From: Clostridium sp.
Lineage (GTDB): Bacteria; Bacillota; Clostridia; Lachnospirales; Lachnospiraceae
Assembly (NCBI GenBank): GCA_021770825.1
Contig: JAETQD010000007.1
Location: forward strand, 1 to 64,000
DNA: 64,000 nt
Direction: 5' to 3'
Shown here: positions 50,340 through 59,567 of the stretch, in pieces
Layout of the letters: each line of letters opens with the position of its first letter
Position numbering within the stretch: the stretch's first letter is position 1
Notes under the pieces: generated by a model
The model's input: the letters and a program-made list of their open reading frames with translations, nothing else
What the model was told of the DNA's origin: nothing
Database searches by the model: none
Program-made: the position numbers and the translations under genes

Positions 50340-50848
50340 TGGCTGCTCTCCTTTTTTGAAAGAAATTCAAACTCTTCTTCCTTATAGTAAAAGCTGGTGA
50401 GCAGAATAAGAAGAGCCGCAGCCACGACCACATAACAATCGGCCACATTGAAAATCGGAAAATCAATCAGCTTGAAATAAAAGAAATCCACCACGAAGCC
50501 CCGCAAGGTCCGGTCAATGAGATTTCCCAGGGCGCCGGACATCAAAAGTACCAGGCAGCCAAACAGCGGCAGATACCGCTTCCCGGAAGGCATTCTCCCT
50601 AGGAACAAAAGCACCACAATAAACACGGCAATGGCCACCAGGAAAAAGAATCCCTGTTTTCCCTGAAGAATTCCAAAGGCAGCGCCGCGGTTTTCCGAAT
50701 ACAAAAGCTCAAATACCCCATCCCACAAAACGATGGGGCCGTTGACCCGAAGCCCGCCGTATGCCAGCCGTTTCGTCCACTGGTCAAAGGCCGCCAGGAG
50801 AACCACAAGAATTCCAAACAGCCCGTACCGCTTCCATATGTTATTCAT
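50336..50848 (-). CDS. lspA: Lipoprotein signal peptidase (SPase II)
   Basis: The 170-residue LspA, which removes the signal peptide of prolipoproteins. Four membrane segments are seen, with the catalytic aspartates in GNLIDRTLRGFVVDF and FNVADCYVV. SENRGAAFGIL is the conserved exposed loop. It serves lipoproteins such as the SBP and DacF of this window. GGAGAG precedes ATG, and it overlaps rluD. Confidence 0.95.
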   Translation of the reverse strand: MNNIWKRYGLFGILVVLLAAFDQWTKRLAYGGLRVNGPIVLWDGVFELLYSENRGAAFGILQGKQGFFFLVAIAVFIVVLLFLGRMPSGKRYLPLFGCLVLLMSGALGNLIDRTLRGFVVDFFYFKLIDFPIFNVADCYVVVAAALLILLTSFYYKEEEFEFLSKKESSQ

Positions 50849-50858
50849 GTCTCTCTCC

Positions 50859-51956
50859 TTACATAATGGCAGAGAGGGCTTCTGCCATCTCCGTCTCCGT
50901 CACTGTCCGGTCAATATATGCCTGGCCCACTTCTTTGAGAAGAATGAATTTGATGATTCCGGCCTCCATCTTCTTATCGTTTTTTGTCGCAGCAATCACA
51001 TCTGCCATGTTCAGTCCTTCCACATGAACCGGCATTTTAAAGTAAACCATGGCTTCTTTATAATCTGCCACATCTGCTTCGGGTACCAGTCCCCGCTCCC
51101 GGCAGAGGGTCATGGCGGCCAGAGCCCCCAGTGCCACACAATGGCCGTGAAGAAGGGAAAATCCCTTCAGTTTTTCGATGGCGTGGCCCAGCGTATGGCC
51201 GAAGTTTAAGGTGGCCCGCTCATTCTGTTCTGTGGGGTCAATCTCCACCACTTCCCGCTTAATCATGTTGCTTCCCAGAATCAGCGTCCGGCAGATTTTC
51301 GGATCCCTCTCCGAAATTTTCTCCTTATGTTCCATAATCCACTGGTAATATTCCCTGTCGCGGATTAAGCCATGTTTGATGACCTCTCCCATTCCTGCGG
51401 AATACTGTTCCTCCGTAAGGGTTTTCAGAACACTTACGTTGGTGTATACTAATTTCGGCATATGGAAGGCGCCCACCATATTTTTGTAGGCGTCAAAATC
51501 CACCCCTGTTTTCCCGCCGATGCTGGAATCCACCTGGGATAAAAGGGTTGTGGGAATCTGGACAAAATCAATGCCGCGAAGGTATGTGGCAGCGGCAAAT
51601 CCGCAGATGTCTCCCACCACTCCGCCTCCTAAGGCAACCAAAAGGTCCTTTCTGTCAAACTTATTTTCGATGAGGAATTCATAAATCCCCTTCACCGTGT
51701 CCAGATTTTTATTCTCTTCCCCGGCAGGAAACACATAGGTAACCACCTTTCCCGCACAGCCGGAAAGGAGTCCCATGACATCCTCCCCGTAAAGGGGCGC
51801 CACGTTGGAATCTGTCACAATGCAGAGCTTTTTTGTCTGGCTTCCAAGGCCTTTCATCTCCTCACAGAGCTCCTGAAAGGTTTCACTTAACACAATATCA
51901 TAAATCGGCGCTCCGTCTCTGCGGACCGTCATTCGGTTTTCATTCTGGATATTCAT
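50859..51956 (-). CDS. aroB: 3-dehydroquinate synthase
   Basis: The 365-residue AroB, second step of the shikimate pathway, converting DAHP to dehydroquinate with NAD and a divalent metal. Motifs: DSNVAPLYG, ALGGGVVGDICGFAAATYLR, PTTLLSQVDSSIGGKTGVD, and the metal ligands in GEVIKHG and NFGHTLGHAIE. It is an unusual guest in the division/lipoprotein operon, 17 bp after ylmH. AAGGAGGAG precedes ATG. Confidence 0.96.
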   Translation of the reverse strand: MNIQNENRMTVRRDGAPIYDIVLSETFQELCEEMKGLGSQTKKLCIVTDSNVAPLYGEDVMGLLSGCAGKVVTYVFPAGEENKNLDTVKGIYEFLIENKFDRKDLLVALGGGVVGDICGFAAATYLRGIDFVQIPTTLLSQVDSSIGGKTGVDFDAYKNMVGAFHMPKLVYTNVSVLKTLTEEQYSAGMGEVIKHGLIRDREYYQWIMEHKEKISERDPKICRTLILGSNMIKREVVEIDPTEQNERATLNFGHTLGHAIEKLKGFSLLHGHCVALGALAAMTLCRERGLVPEADVADYKEAMVYFKMPVHVEGLNMADVIAATKNDKKMEAGIIKFILLKEVGQAYIDRTVTETEMAEALSAIM

Positions 51957-51973
51957 GGAATCTCCTCCTTGGG

Positions 51974-52729
51974 CTATTTGTATTTTAAAAGGGTCACCAC
52001 AGTGCGCCCCTTTTTTGTCTGTCCCCCGGCACAGGAAAACAAAAACTTTCCGATGCCGCGAATGGAGAGGATTTCCCCCTCCTTTACCGTTCTGGAAGGC
52101 AAAACCGCCGCCTGGCCGTTTACAAATACCTTCTCTCCCTCAATGTATGCCGCTGCCTTTGTCCGTGAAAGACGTCCGCACAGGGCCACAATGCTGTCCA
52201 GCCGTATGGAACTTACGGTGCCGCAGATTTCCTCAAACTCCGGCTTCAGAAATTCGTTCACATCCCCGCAGACAGACGCGCGGACCGTTGTATGGCGGAT
52301 GGAAGAAAGGCTCTCCGTCAGATACCGGCTCATTTTCTTCATCACAAACACATAGGCCTCTCCATCCTTTAAAAGAATGTCCCCGATCATGGACCGTTCA
52401 ATGCCCAGATTCATGATGGCCCCCAGCACATCCCGGTGGGACAGCTCCTCGGCAAATTTTTTGTTTACCGGAGCAATGTTTAAGCACTCGAAGGGCGGAT
52501 TTAAAAGCTCTTCTTCGTAGGATGGAAGAAAACAGACAACCTTCCGCTCTGACGAAGCCAAGCCGCCGGAAAGAACGAACCTTACCGGCGGCAGGGTGCC
52601 AGAAATACTCTGGAAAATTGTCTGCTCATTTAACGTTAAAAAATCTGTATTGGCAGGCACATCCCGGCGAAAGCAAATCTCCGCCAGCTCCTGCACTCTC
52701 TTTCTGAAAAGCTGTTCCTCTTTTTCCAT
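51974..52729 (-). CDS. ylmH: S4-domain RNA-binding protein YlmH
   Basis: A 251-residue YlmH-type protein. The C-terminal S4 domain (about 180-245) reads LDSIVALCGRLSRTKAAAYI and GEKVFVNGQ. The N-terminal part contains FLPSYEEE and HRDVLGAIMNLGIERSMIGD. YlmH acts in translation quality control and is a constant neighbour of sepF in Firmicutes. It lies between sepF and aroB here. Confidence 0.92.
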   Translation of the reverse strand: MEKEEQLFRKRVQELAEICFRRDVPANTDFLTLNEQTIFQSISGTLPPVRFVLSGGLASSERKVVCFLPSYEEELLNPPFECLNIAPVNKKFAEELSHRDVLGAIMNLGIERSMIGDILLKDGEAYVFVMKKMSRYLTESLSSIRHTTVRASVCGDVNEFLKPEFEEICGTVSSIRLDSIVALCGRLSRTKAAAYIEGEKVFVNGQAAVLPSRTVKEGEILSIRGIGKFLFSCAGGQTKKGRTVVTLLKYK

Positions 52730-52738
52730 GTCCGTCTC

Positions 52739-53257
52739 TTATAAGTGAATATTAAGTCCGGAAATATCCAGATTTCCGCCGGAAAGCAGGTCCTGGAAGT
52801 CACCGGAAAGCTCCACGGACTGCGGTGTGGCAATGAAAATATAGTTGGAAATCTTCTGAAGGTTTCCATCCATGGAGTATGTAGCGCCGGAAGTAAAATC
52901 AATGATTCTCTGGGCTGTCTCCGTATGGATTCCTTCCATATTGAGGACAACGGCTTTTCCGGCCAGAAGATAATCGCAGATTTCCTTGGCATCATCCAGG
53001 GATGTGGGCTTAATCAGGGAAACCTCCATACTCCGGCGCATGGGAACCACTTTATTGCTGTTGGAGCTTCTGGGAAGGAACCGCGGCTTAGCCGGCTCCG
53101 GCTCATCGTAATCATCGTCATAGGCATCAGACGATTTCTTAAACAGCGGCTTCTTTGCAGGCTTGTCCTCGTCCTCGTAATCATCATCTAAGAAGTAATC
53201 TTCATCTTCATCGTCGTTTAAACGCATTGTATCCATCAGTTTGCTCAGGAAACTCAT
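52739..53257 (-). CDS. sepF: Cell division protein SepF
   Basis: The 172-residue SepF, which polymerises on the membrane and anchors FtsZ. The amphipathic membrane-binding start is MSFLSKLMDTMRL, a long acidic linker with DEDEDYFLDDDYEDED follows, and the SepF domain occupies about 90-170 (VSLIKPTSLDDAKEICDYLL). ATG 53257 has GGGAGAG close by; the frame from 53290 has no site. It sits between yggS and ylmH as in other Firmicutes. Confidence 0.95.
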   Translation of the reverse strand: MSFLSKLMDTMRLNDDEDEDYFLDDDYEDEDKPAKKPLFKKSSDAYDDDYDEPEPAKPRFLPRSSNSNKVVPMRRSMEVSLIKPTSLDDAKEICDYLLAGKAVVLNMEGIHTETAQRIIDFTSGATYSMDGNLQKISNYIFIATPQSVELSGDFQDLLSGGNLDISGLNIHL

Positions 53258-53276
53258 ATTTTCTATTCTCTCCCAT

Positions 53277-53960
53277 CTATCTGGAACCAAAAATTCCGGT
53301 TCCGACTCTTATCATGGTAGCCCCTTCCTCGATGGCAACCTCATAATCTCCGGTCATACCCATGGAAAGCGCACTCATAGTACCATTATCAATGTTTTTA
53401 CTTTTGATGTCAACATATAATTGATATAAATTTTTAAAATGTTTTCGATTTTCTTCTGCATTTTCGACATTTGGCGCAATAGTCATAAGGCCTTTCACGC
53501 GAATATGGGGGAATTTTCCAATGATTTCCAGGGCCGGAATCACTTCCTCCAGAAAGAATCCATATTTGCTTTCTTCCCTGGCCGCATTGACCTCCAGCAG
53601 AATATCGGCTGTCAGGGAGCGCTTTTCGGCTTCCTTTTCGATCTTTTCGGCCAGATGGATGCTGTCCACCGAGTGAATCAGAACGGCTTTGTCAATCACC
53701 TGCCCCACCTTATTGGTCTGGAGATGGCCGATCATATGAAATCTCGCGTCCTCCGGCATCTGGGGACGCTTTTCCAGGATTTCCTGCACCTTATTTTCCC
53801 CAAAGTCCCTGGAACCCGCCTCATAGGCCTCCATTAACATGGAAACCGGCTTCGTCTTGCTGACAGAAATCAGGGTCACATCCTCCGGGTTTCTTCCTGC
53901 CCGCTCACAGGCCTCCTTCATTTTTCTTCTCACAACTTCTAAATTTTCTGCAATTTCCAT
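53277..53960 (-). CDS. PLP homeostasis protein YggS/YlmE
   Basis: A 227-residue PLP-binding protein of the YggS/PROSC family, which controls free pyridoxal phosphate. The PLP lysine is in LISVSKTKPVSML (about 35), followed by DFGENKVQEI and FHMIGHLQTNKV. GLMTIAP and SMGMTGDYEVAIEEGATMIR are hallmark motifs. AGGAGAGAAG precedes ATG. Upstream of sepF, matching the ylmE-sepF order. Confidence 0.95.
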   Translation of the reverse strand: MEIAENLEVVRRKMKEACERAGRNPEDVTLISVSKTKPVSMLMEAYEAGSRDFGENKVQEILEKRPQMPEDARFHMIGHLQTNKVGQVIDKAVLIHSVDSIHLAEKIEKEAEKRSLTADILLEVNAAREESKYGFFLEEVIPALEIIGKFPHIRVKGLMTIAPNVENAEENRKHFKNLYQLYVDIKSKNIDNGTMSALSMGMTGDYEVAIEEGATMIRVGTGIFGSR

Positions 53961-53975
53961 ACTTCTCTCCTCCGG

Positions 53976-55367
53976 TTATTGATAGATAACGCTTCCATTG
54001 GCAGTGACTGCGGAAGCATCCAGCACAATATGGTCATAGACGGAAAGTCCGTAATCAGACCCCTTCTTCACCGTATAATACTCGTCATTGGACGTCAAAA
54101 CTTCAATCTTTTTAAATACCGTGTAGCCCCGGTTAATGTTATATACCCCCTGAAGGGTAGCCATGGTTCCCACCTGATACCGGTCCTGGGAATTCTCCTT
54201 CACAATATAGTCCCCTGGCTTAAATTCGCTGTTTTCCCCGGTTTTAATGTAATAATATTCCTCATCCGAATTGTAAATATCACAGGTCACAAGGGTGACG
54301 CTGGGGCCGTTTTCCGTGTAGGTTTCTTTATAGAAGCCCCGGGTTCCCGTCACAAGAAAATCCTTTGGAATCAGGTAAAACTCCACGTCTGTGACGGCGC
54401 TCCTGGGAATTTTAAGCCCCTTCACCTCTTCTGTGATGATCTCAAAATCCACAAAACGGTCTGATACAAACTGCTCCATATACTTGGTAAAATCCAGCTT
54501 TCCGTACTGCTTTCCGTCTGCGCCGGAAATTGTGGAGAATCCCCCAACAGTCTTTAAATCCTTTCCGGCAAATTTCACCGTTAAAGACGTCTTTCCATTA
54601 TAGAGGGAGGCCTCCTCCTCATCCATCGGGAATACAATGGACCAGTCGCTGGAGGTAATCAGCTTATAGGCCGGAGTTCCCTGCTCCACCAGGTCCCCGG
54701 ATTTTATGATATTCTTCGTATATGCTGCTTTATCGAACATGGATTCGGTCACCTGGGACGGGGTAATGGTTTCCATGGAGTCCACCGAATAGGAGACAAT
54801 CCCGGACTCGTCCGCCCATACCTGTTCAAAATTTGCGCCCATTTCGGCAATGACGCTGTCCAGATTCTTTAAGGTGTCCACATTGACATATTCCAATACC
54901 TGGGAGTCCAGGGTATATTTGGTGTCGTATACGGATTTAAAATCTTCCTCCGTAAAGGTCTGGCTGAAGGAGGAAAGCTGTTTCTTTAAGGAAGACAGAT
55001 TATCTTTGGAGAGGGAAACCGATTCATCCGAACGCTCTGCAAGAAGTTTGGAGAGAACCCCGGTCTCATCAATGGAATAAATCCTGGTGCCCACGGCTGC
55101 CTTTTTGCCTTCTCTTAAATAAAAGTTAATGTTTCCCGAATACTCTGTGTATTTGGTGGTTTCCGTGCGGAAAATCAGGCCGCTGTGCCGTCTGTCGTTG
55201 ACGATGCTGCCCTCCACCACCTCATAAAATTCAATTTTCTCCCGTCTTATGTATGTATAAACGTAAAAGGACATGTACGCAAAAATCAATGCGAAAATAA
55301 TCATTCCCACGTTGATGTTAAGAGGCCTGCGGTACCGGACCACTTTCTTGTTCTTCTTTTTGGCCAT
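53976..55367 (-). CDS. HlyD-like membrane protein of the sepF operon
   Basis: A 463-residue single-pass protein. Its basic cytosolic start is followed by a membrane segment (about 17-37) and an extracellular part with biotinyl-lipoyl-like and beta-barrel features typical of HlyD adaptor proteins, plus a coiled region near 120-190. Homologues lie directly upstream of yggS-sepF in many Clostridia. It lacks a partner ABC exporter here, so a role in the division or cell-envelope machinery is inferred. First gene of the operon, with a clear promoter and a good GGAGGAG. Confidence 0.75.
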   Translation of the reverse strand: MAKKKNKKVVRYRRPLNINVGMIIFALIFAYMSFYVYTYIRREKIEFYEVVEGSIVNDRRHSGLIFRTETTKYTEYSGNINFYLREGKKAAVGTRIYSIDETGVLSKLLAERSDESVSLSKDNLSSLKKQLSSFSQTFTEEDFKSVYDTKYTLDSQVLEYVNVDTLKNLDSVIAEMGANFEQVWADESGIVSYSVDSMETITPSQVTESMFDKAAYTKNIIKSGDLVEQGTPAYKLITSSDWSIVFPMDEEEASLYNGKTSLTVKFAGKDLKTVGGFSTISGADGKQYGKLDFTKYMEQFVSDRFVDFEIITEEVKGLKIPRSAVTDVEFYLIPKDFLVTGTRGFYKETYTENGPSVTLVTCDIYNSDEEYYYIKTGENSEFKPGDYIVKENSQDRYQVGTMATLQGVYNINRGYTVFKKIEVLTSNDEYYTVKKGSDYGLSVYDHIVLDASAVTANGSVIYQ

Positions 55368-55398
55368 GAAGACTCCTCCGAGAAATTATCTTCGTTAT

Positions 55399-55427
55399 AT
55401 TATATATGGATTGAAGGAAAAGTGCAA
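55399..55427 (-). promoter_or_regulatory. Promoter of the hlyD-like/sepF operon
   Basis: On the minus strand TTGCAC (55427-55422), 17 bp, TATAAT (55404-55399). It begins immediately after the stop of the DHHW gene. Confidence 0.85.
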
Positions 55428-55428
55428 G

Positions 55429-56538
55429 TCATTCCAGAAGTCCCTTCAGATCTTCCGGCATCCGTAAAAGCCACCGCTCCACAATCTCATAGACAAACAG
55501 ATCTCCCTGAAACTCCTCCTTTGGTACCTCAGAAATCTTTTCCCAGTTGATGCTTGTGACCTCTTTAAAATACCGGCACAGGGACGTGTTCATGGCATCG
55601 CCGAAGGAATCCCGGACCATCACAAGCTTTCTTTCATCCGCAGGATTTCCATTGACGGCTTTTCGGATTCCCGTTCCGGAAAGGTCTTCCACAAGAACGG
55701 AAATCTCCGCCTCGTCATAATATCCTGTAAAAAACGGGTCATACTCCTCATAATACTGCTCCGGAAGATGCCCCAAAAGGGCCAGATCTCCTGCCCCCTT
55801 CTCTTCCATGGAAACCGTAAGCTCAGAAAGGCCATGGGTCTTTCCGCCCAGAGAGGAAATCAGCTCCTGAACGCCCACAAAGGCCCCCAGGCGGTTCCAG
55901 TGGGTATCGGTTTTATAATAGAGCGGAACACTTCCCTCTGCCTCCCGTTTCAGTTCTTCCACAGGATACACAACCCGGATATCGGAATGGTCCCTGATGT
56001 AGCGGACCAGCTCGGCAGCCTTGGAGGTTCCGGTCTGGTTTTCATATACCTCCGGAAGATACTGGCTGTATATTTTCTCCTTATCCGGTGCCACAAAAAC
56101 CGCAAAGTCCTCCGGACGGTCCGTATACTGCGCCCTCACCGCCAAAAGTTCCTCAAGAATCTCCGCCATTTCCGCTTCCGTAAAGGGGCGCACGCCCAGC
56201 ATTTCATCCACAGTACCGTCTCCCGTGTAGAAGAACCAGCCGTCTTTCCCAACGATCACCTGTTCATTGTCCACACTTCCAAAAAGCCGGTAATTGAGGT
56301 ATGCATAGGCATTCAGCCACTGGCTTCTGAAGGGCGCATGGTCATTGAGCCATTCCTCAAACCGGGACGGCTCTCCGGAAAAACTGGCCAGAGTCCGGTT
56401 CTCTAAATTTTCCTCTTCCCTCCCCATGGTAACTGCCATGGCAATGACTCCTGTGGCCAAAAGAACCGCAAAAAACAGAACCGGAAGAAGCTTACTGCAG
56501 ATTTGATTGTTTTTCTTCTGATCGTCCATGTTGTCCAT
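55429..56538 (-). CDS. DHHW-family (AlgX-like) acylation protein
   Basis: A 369-residue exported protein with one N-terminal membrane segment (about 17-37). It has the features of SGNH/DHHW proteins that pair with MBOAT acyltransferases: WFFYTGDGTVDE, VAPDKEKIYSQYLPE, KTDTHWNRLGAFVG (catalytic Asp-His) and MVRDSFGDAM (serine). Probable role: transfer of acetyl groups to an extracellular polysaccharide or wall polymer. It lies 13 bp downstream of the MBOAT gene. Start 56538 or 56529, with weak ribosome-binding sites for both. Confidence 0.85.
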   Translation of the reverse strand: MDNMDDQKKNNQICSKLLPVLFFAVLLATGVIAMAVTMGREEENLENRTLASFSGEPSRFEEWLNDHAPFRSQWLNAYAYLNYRLFGSVDNEQVIVGKDGWFFYTGDGTVDEMLGVRPFTEAEMAEILEELLAVRAQYTDRPEDFAVFVAPDKEKIYSQYLPEVYENQTGTSKAAELVRYIRDHSDIRVVYPVEELKREAEGSVPLYYKTDTHWNRLGAFVGVQELISSLGGKTHGLSELTVSMEEKGAGDLALLGHLPEQYYEEYDPFFTGYYDEAEISVLVEDLSGTGIRKAVNGNPADERKLVMVRDSFGDAMNTSLCRYFKEVTSINWEKISEVPKEEFQGDLFVYEIVERWLLRMPEDLKGLLE

Positions 56539-56551
56539 CCACCGCCTTATC

Positions 56552-57955
56552 CTAAAATCTGAAATAAATAAAGGGATTGTATGTGTTATTTACCAACATC
56601 ATGATGCAGAGCAGAAGAAGAACGGTCAGAACAGCCAGATCGGCCTTGCAAATCCGTTCCTTCTCCTCAACAAAGCGCCCCAGAGGCTTTACGGCTGCCT
56701 GTAAGGGACCGCAGAGGAGAATCCCCAAAACCAACCAGAACCAGACTCTGGCATCCATGAACATGGCTGTCTTATAAAACTGGGACCAGCCCAGAACCAG
56801 CTTTTTCAAAAGCAGCTTATATAAGGACAAGTCCTCCAGACGGAACAGCATCCATCCGAAGTATACCACCGTCAGGGCATAGACTCTGTTTATGATGCCA
56901 AATCCACGCTTTTTTACGATGTCCAGCAGATCTCCCAGAAACAGCCTCTCTGCCACAATGAAGATTCCATGGTAAATCCCCCACAGAACAAAGTTTTTCC
57001 CGGCCCCGTGCCAGAGGCCGGTGGTGAAAAACACCACGAACAGGTTAAAATACGTCCGCAGGGCTCCTTTCCGGTTTCCTCCCAGGGGAATATACAGGTA
57101 TTCCCGAAACCAGGTGGAAAGGGAAATATGCCACCGCCTCCAGAATTCCCGGATGGAGCCGCTTAAATAGGGGTAGCGGAAGTTTTCCATGAATGTGAAC
57201 CCAAACATCTTTCCAAGACCGATAGCCATATCGGAATACCCGGAAAAGTCATAATAAATCTGGAGGGAATACAAAAGCACCGCCATGAGTATCATCCCGC
57301 GGCTTAAGCCCCCTACATATGCAGCCGAAAAAGCCCGGTCCACCACCGCTGCAAAGGTATTGGCCAGTAAAACTTTTTTGGAAAGTCCGAAAATAAACCG
57401 CTTCACCCCATAGGCACATCCGTCCCAGGTCACTGTCCGGCTTCCGAGCTGCACTTCAATGTCATGGTATTTCACAATGGGGCCTGCAATGAGCTGCGGA
57501 AAAAAGCTGATGTACAGAGCTAACTTCCACAGGCTTTTCTGGGGCTTTATGGTTCCCCGGTACACATCCACCACATAGGATAGGGCCTGAAAGGTGTAAA
57601 AAGAGATTCCGATTGGAAGCGCAATCTCCCTCGGTGCAAGAATCTCCCTGCCAAAAACAGAGGCCATGAGCTCCGAAAGAAAATTAAAATACTTAAAATA
57701 TCCCAAAAGTCCCAGGTTCACAGCCACAGCGGCGGCCATAAAAAAACGTCTGCGCTCCACAAGGAGCCCAAACAGATAGTTGATTCCGATGGACAAAACC
57801 ATTAAAATCACGTATTTCGGCTCACCCCATCCGTAAAAAAAGATGCTGGCGGCCAGAAGCAGGGCATTTTTCCATGAGATCTTTTTTAACGCCAGACACA
57901 AGAAAAATGTGACCGGCAGAAACAGCCAGAGAAAAACCAGCGAACTGAACAGCAT
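56552..57955 (-). CDS. MBOAT-family O-acyltransferase
   Basis: A 467-residue polytopic membrane acyltransferase of the AlgI/DltB/PatA type. SYVVDVYRG, FFPQLIAGPIVKYHD, DFSGYSDMAIGLGKMFG and the catalytic-histidine region FFTTGLWHGAGKNFV are visible. It likely passes acyl groups across the membrane to the DHHW partner. No substrate polymer genes lie nearby. The two genes form a small operon upstream of the sepF unit. Confidence 0.92.
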   Translation of the reverse strand: MLFSSLVFLWLFLPVTFFLCLALKKISWKNALLLAASIFFYGWGEPKYVILMVLSIGINYLFGLLVERRRFFMAAAVAVNLGLLGYFKYFNFLSELMASVFGREILAPREIALPIGISFYTFQALSYVVDVYRGTIKPQKSLWKLALYISFFPQLIAGPIVKYHDIEVQLGSRTVTWDGCAYGVKRFIFGLSKKVLLANTFAAVVDRAFSAAYVGGLSRGMILMAVLLYSLQIYYDFSGYSDMAIGLGKMFGFTFMENFRYPYLSGSIREFWRRWHISLSTWFREYLYIPLGGNRKGALRTYFNLFVVFFTTGLWHGAGKNFVLWGIYHGIFIVAERLFLGDLLDIVKKRGFGIINRVYALTVVYFGWMLFRLEDLSLYKLLLKKLVLGWSQFYKTAMFMDARVWFWLVLGILLCGPLQAAVKPLGRFVEEKERICKADLAVLTVLLLLCIMMLVNNTYNPFIYFRF

Positions 57956-58014
57956 ACGTCAACAAACCTCTCCTGTAAGTTTTCTATAAGTCAAATTGCA
58001 TCAGCGCACAACTA

Positions 58015-58050
58015 TAAAAATGGCATAAACAAAAAGTGTTTATGCCATTC
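58015..58050 (-). terminator. Terminator after the P-loop gene
   Basis: AATGGCATAAAC (58050-58039 on the minus strand) pairs perfectly with GTTTATGCCATT (58031-58020), followed by TTT. Confidence 0.88.
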
Positions 58051-58076
58051 GTATACATATTATAAGGAGCGGTCAT

Positions 58077-58496
58077 TTATAAGGCAACCAGAACCATATC
58101 CTTTACAGAATCCGGAAGCTCATGTCCATCTAAGGAAACGCTTAATACAAAGTTTACATGATACTTTGCGCTTACCTGCTCCAGCTCTGCGATTGTAGCA
58201 GAGATATCTTCTCCCTCAAGGCTGGAAAGCTTTAAGAAGCTGTCAAGATACATAACTTCCAGATCGTGGTCCTGGGAAATAATTCCACAAATGAAACCAA
58301 CAAAGCCCTCAGAACTATGTACGGGGAATTCAGCCACGTTGATTAAACGGATTTTGTTGCTGAGTTCATACATGTGCTTAGAGCTTTTATCTAAATAAAC
58401 GATGGAACCCTTGGATTCTTTGATAGCAGTATTTGCCATATCCAGTAAGTATTTTGTTTTTCCCTTTCCTTTTTTACCAGCGATAATCTGCACCAT
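58077..58496 (-). CDS. Small P-loop ATPase-like protein
   Basis: A 139-residue protein with a complete Walker A (AGKKGKGKTKY, residues 6-16) and a hydrophobic strand ending in Asp (LEVMYLDSF) as Walker B. No other domain. It starts MVQIIAGKKGKGKTK and is fully cytosolic. Related proteins in Clostridia are sometimes called PilT-like, but the fold is too short for PilT, and the function is unknown. AAGGAGGAG precedes ATG. It has its own strong promoter and terminator next to the Min/Rod operon. Confidence 0.75.
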   Translation of the reverse strand: MVQIIAGKKGKGKTKYLLDMANTAIKESKGSIVYLDKSSKHMYELSNKIRLINVAEFPVHSSEGFVGFICGIISQDHDLEVMYLDSFLKLSSLEGEDISATIAELEQVSAKYHVNFVLSVSLDGHELPDSVKDMVLVAL

Positions 58497-58554
58497 AATG
58501 ATCTCCTCCTTGGATTTATATAATTTGTATAAAAAATCGTGTGTTTATGATATG

Positions 58555-58583
58555 ATTATAGACTATTTGCCGAAAAAATGCAA
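58555..58583 (-). promoter_or_regulatory. Promoter of the P-loop gene
   Basis: On the minus strand TTGCAT (58583-58578), 17 bp, a perfect TATAAT (58560-58555). It overlaps the last bases before the dacF stop region; no terminator separates dacF from it. Confidence 0.85.
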
Positions 58584-58586
58584 CAT

Positions 58587-59567
58587 CTATTTGACAATTT
58601 TAGTAATTATCTTCGTCATGTCCTCATAAAGGGCATCTCTGCTGTCTGCATCCATAATAACAGACGCGAATTCTCGCCCGTTTTCCGTGCGGCTTCCCAT
58701 AATCATACAGTACCCTGCAGCCTTTGTGGTACCTGTTTTTCCGCCAAAAACCGTAAGGCCTTCCGGCGTTTCCTTCTTGCCGTTCATATAGTAATTGCCC
58801 ACAGTCCATGTGGATGTTTTTTCCGCTCCCTCTCCGTCCGTATAGATGGCCGTATGGGCGCTTGCGCCGATGATGGTGCGGAACACATCATAGGTTAAGG
58901 CTTCATGAAACATCAGATACAGGTCATAAGCCGTGGTGTAATGGTCCGGATCCGTTAAGCCGTTGGCATTGGCAAAGTGGGTTCCCGTGGCTCCTAACCT
59001 GGCCGCCTCTTCATTCATCATATCCACAAAGCCCTGAATGGAGCCGCCCACATGGACAGCGATGGCATTGGCAGCATCATTTCCCGACGGAATCAAAAGT
59101 CCGTATAAAAGATCTTCCAGGGAAATCACATCCCCCGGCTTCACCCCTGCCATGGAGGAACCGGATTCCGTAATTACAGCATCCTCCGTCACCGTCACCA
59201 GATCGGAAAGCGTGCCGTACTTTAAGGCCACAATGGCCGTCATGACCTTAGTGGTGCTGGCCGGATTCATCCGTTCAAAGGCATTTCGGGAAAAAAGCGC
59301 CTCTCCTCCGTCAAGGCCGAAAACAGCAGCAGCCTGGGCTGTTAAATCTGTCCCGTCGTCCTGCGTGTCATCCACCACCGAAAGGTCTGCGGCAAATGCC
59401 TCAAAAAAGCCGTTTTCCTGTTTTTCCTCAAAGGAAGACATCCGCGCTTCAAAGGAATATGCATGTTCCAGTTCGGCTGTCCGGCCGCATCCCGCCAGAA
59501 ATGAAACGGCCGCCAGGGTCAAAAATACGGCCCTGGACCTGTTTTTTATTTGTACATTTCTCTCCAT
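58587..59567 (-). CDS. D-Ala-D-Ala carboxypeptidase lipoprotein (DacF-like)
   Basis: A 326-residue S11-family penicillin-binding protein that trims D-Ala from peptidoglycan stem peptides. A lipobox (FLAGC) gives cysteine 27. The catalytic motifs are complete: STTK (serine nucleophile), SGN in LLIPSGNDAANAI, and KTGTTKAAG. It lacks a long C-terminal amphipathic helix, consistent with lipid anchoring instead. The start overlaps the mgsA stop by 22 bp. Last gene of the Min/Rod operon. Confidence 0.9.
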   Translation of the reverse strand: MERNVQIKNRSRAVFLTLAAVSFLAGCGRTAELEHAYSFEARMSSFEEKQENGFFEAFAADLSVVDDTQDDGTDLTAQAAAVFGLDGGEALFSRNAFERMNPASTTKVMTAIVALKYGTLSDLVTVTEDAVITESGSSMAGVKPGDVISLEDLLYGLLIPSGNDAANAIAVHVGGSIQGFVDMMNEEAARLGATGTHFANANGLTDPDHYTTAYDLYLMFHEALTYDVFRTIIGASAHTAIYTDGEGAEKTSTWTVGNYYMNGKKETPEGLTVFGGKTGTTKAAGYCMIMGSRTENGREFASVIMDADSRDALYEDMTKIITKIVK

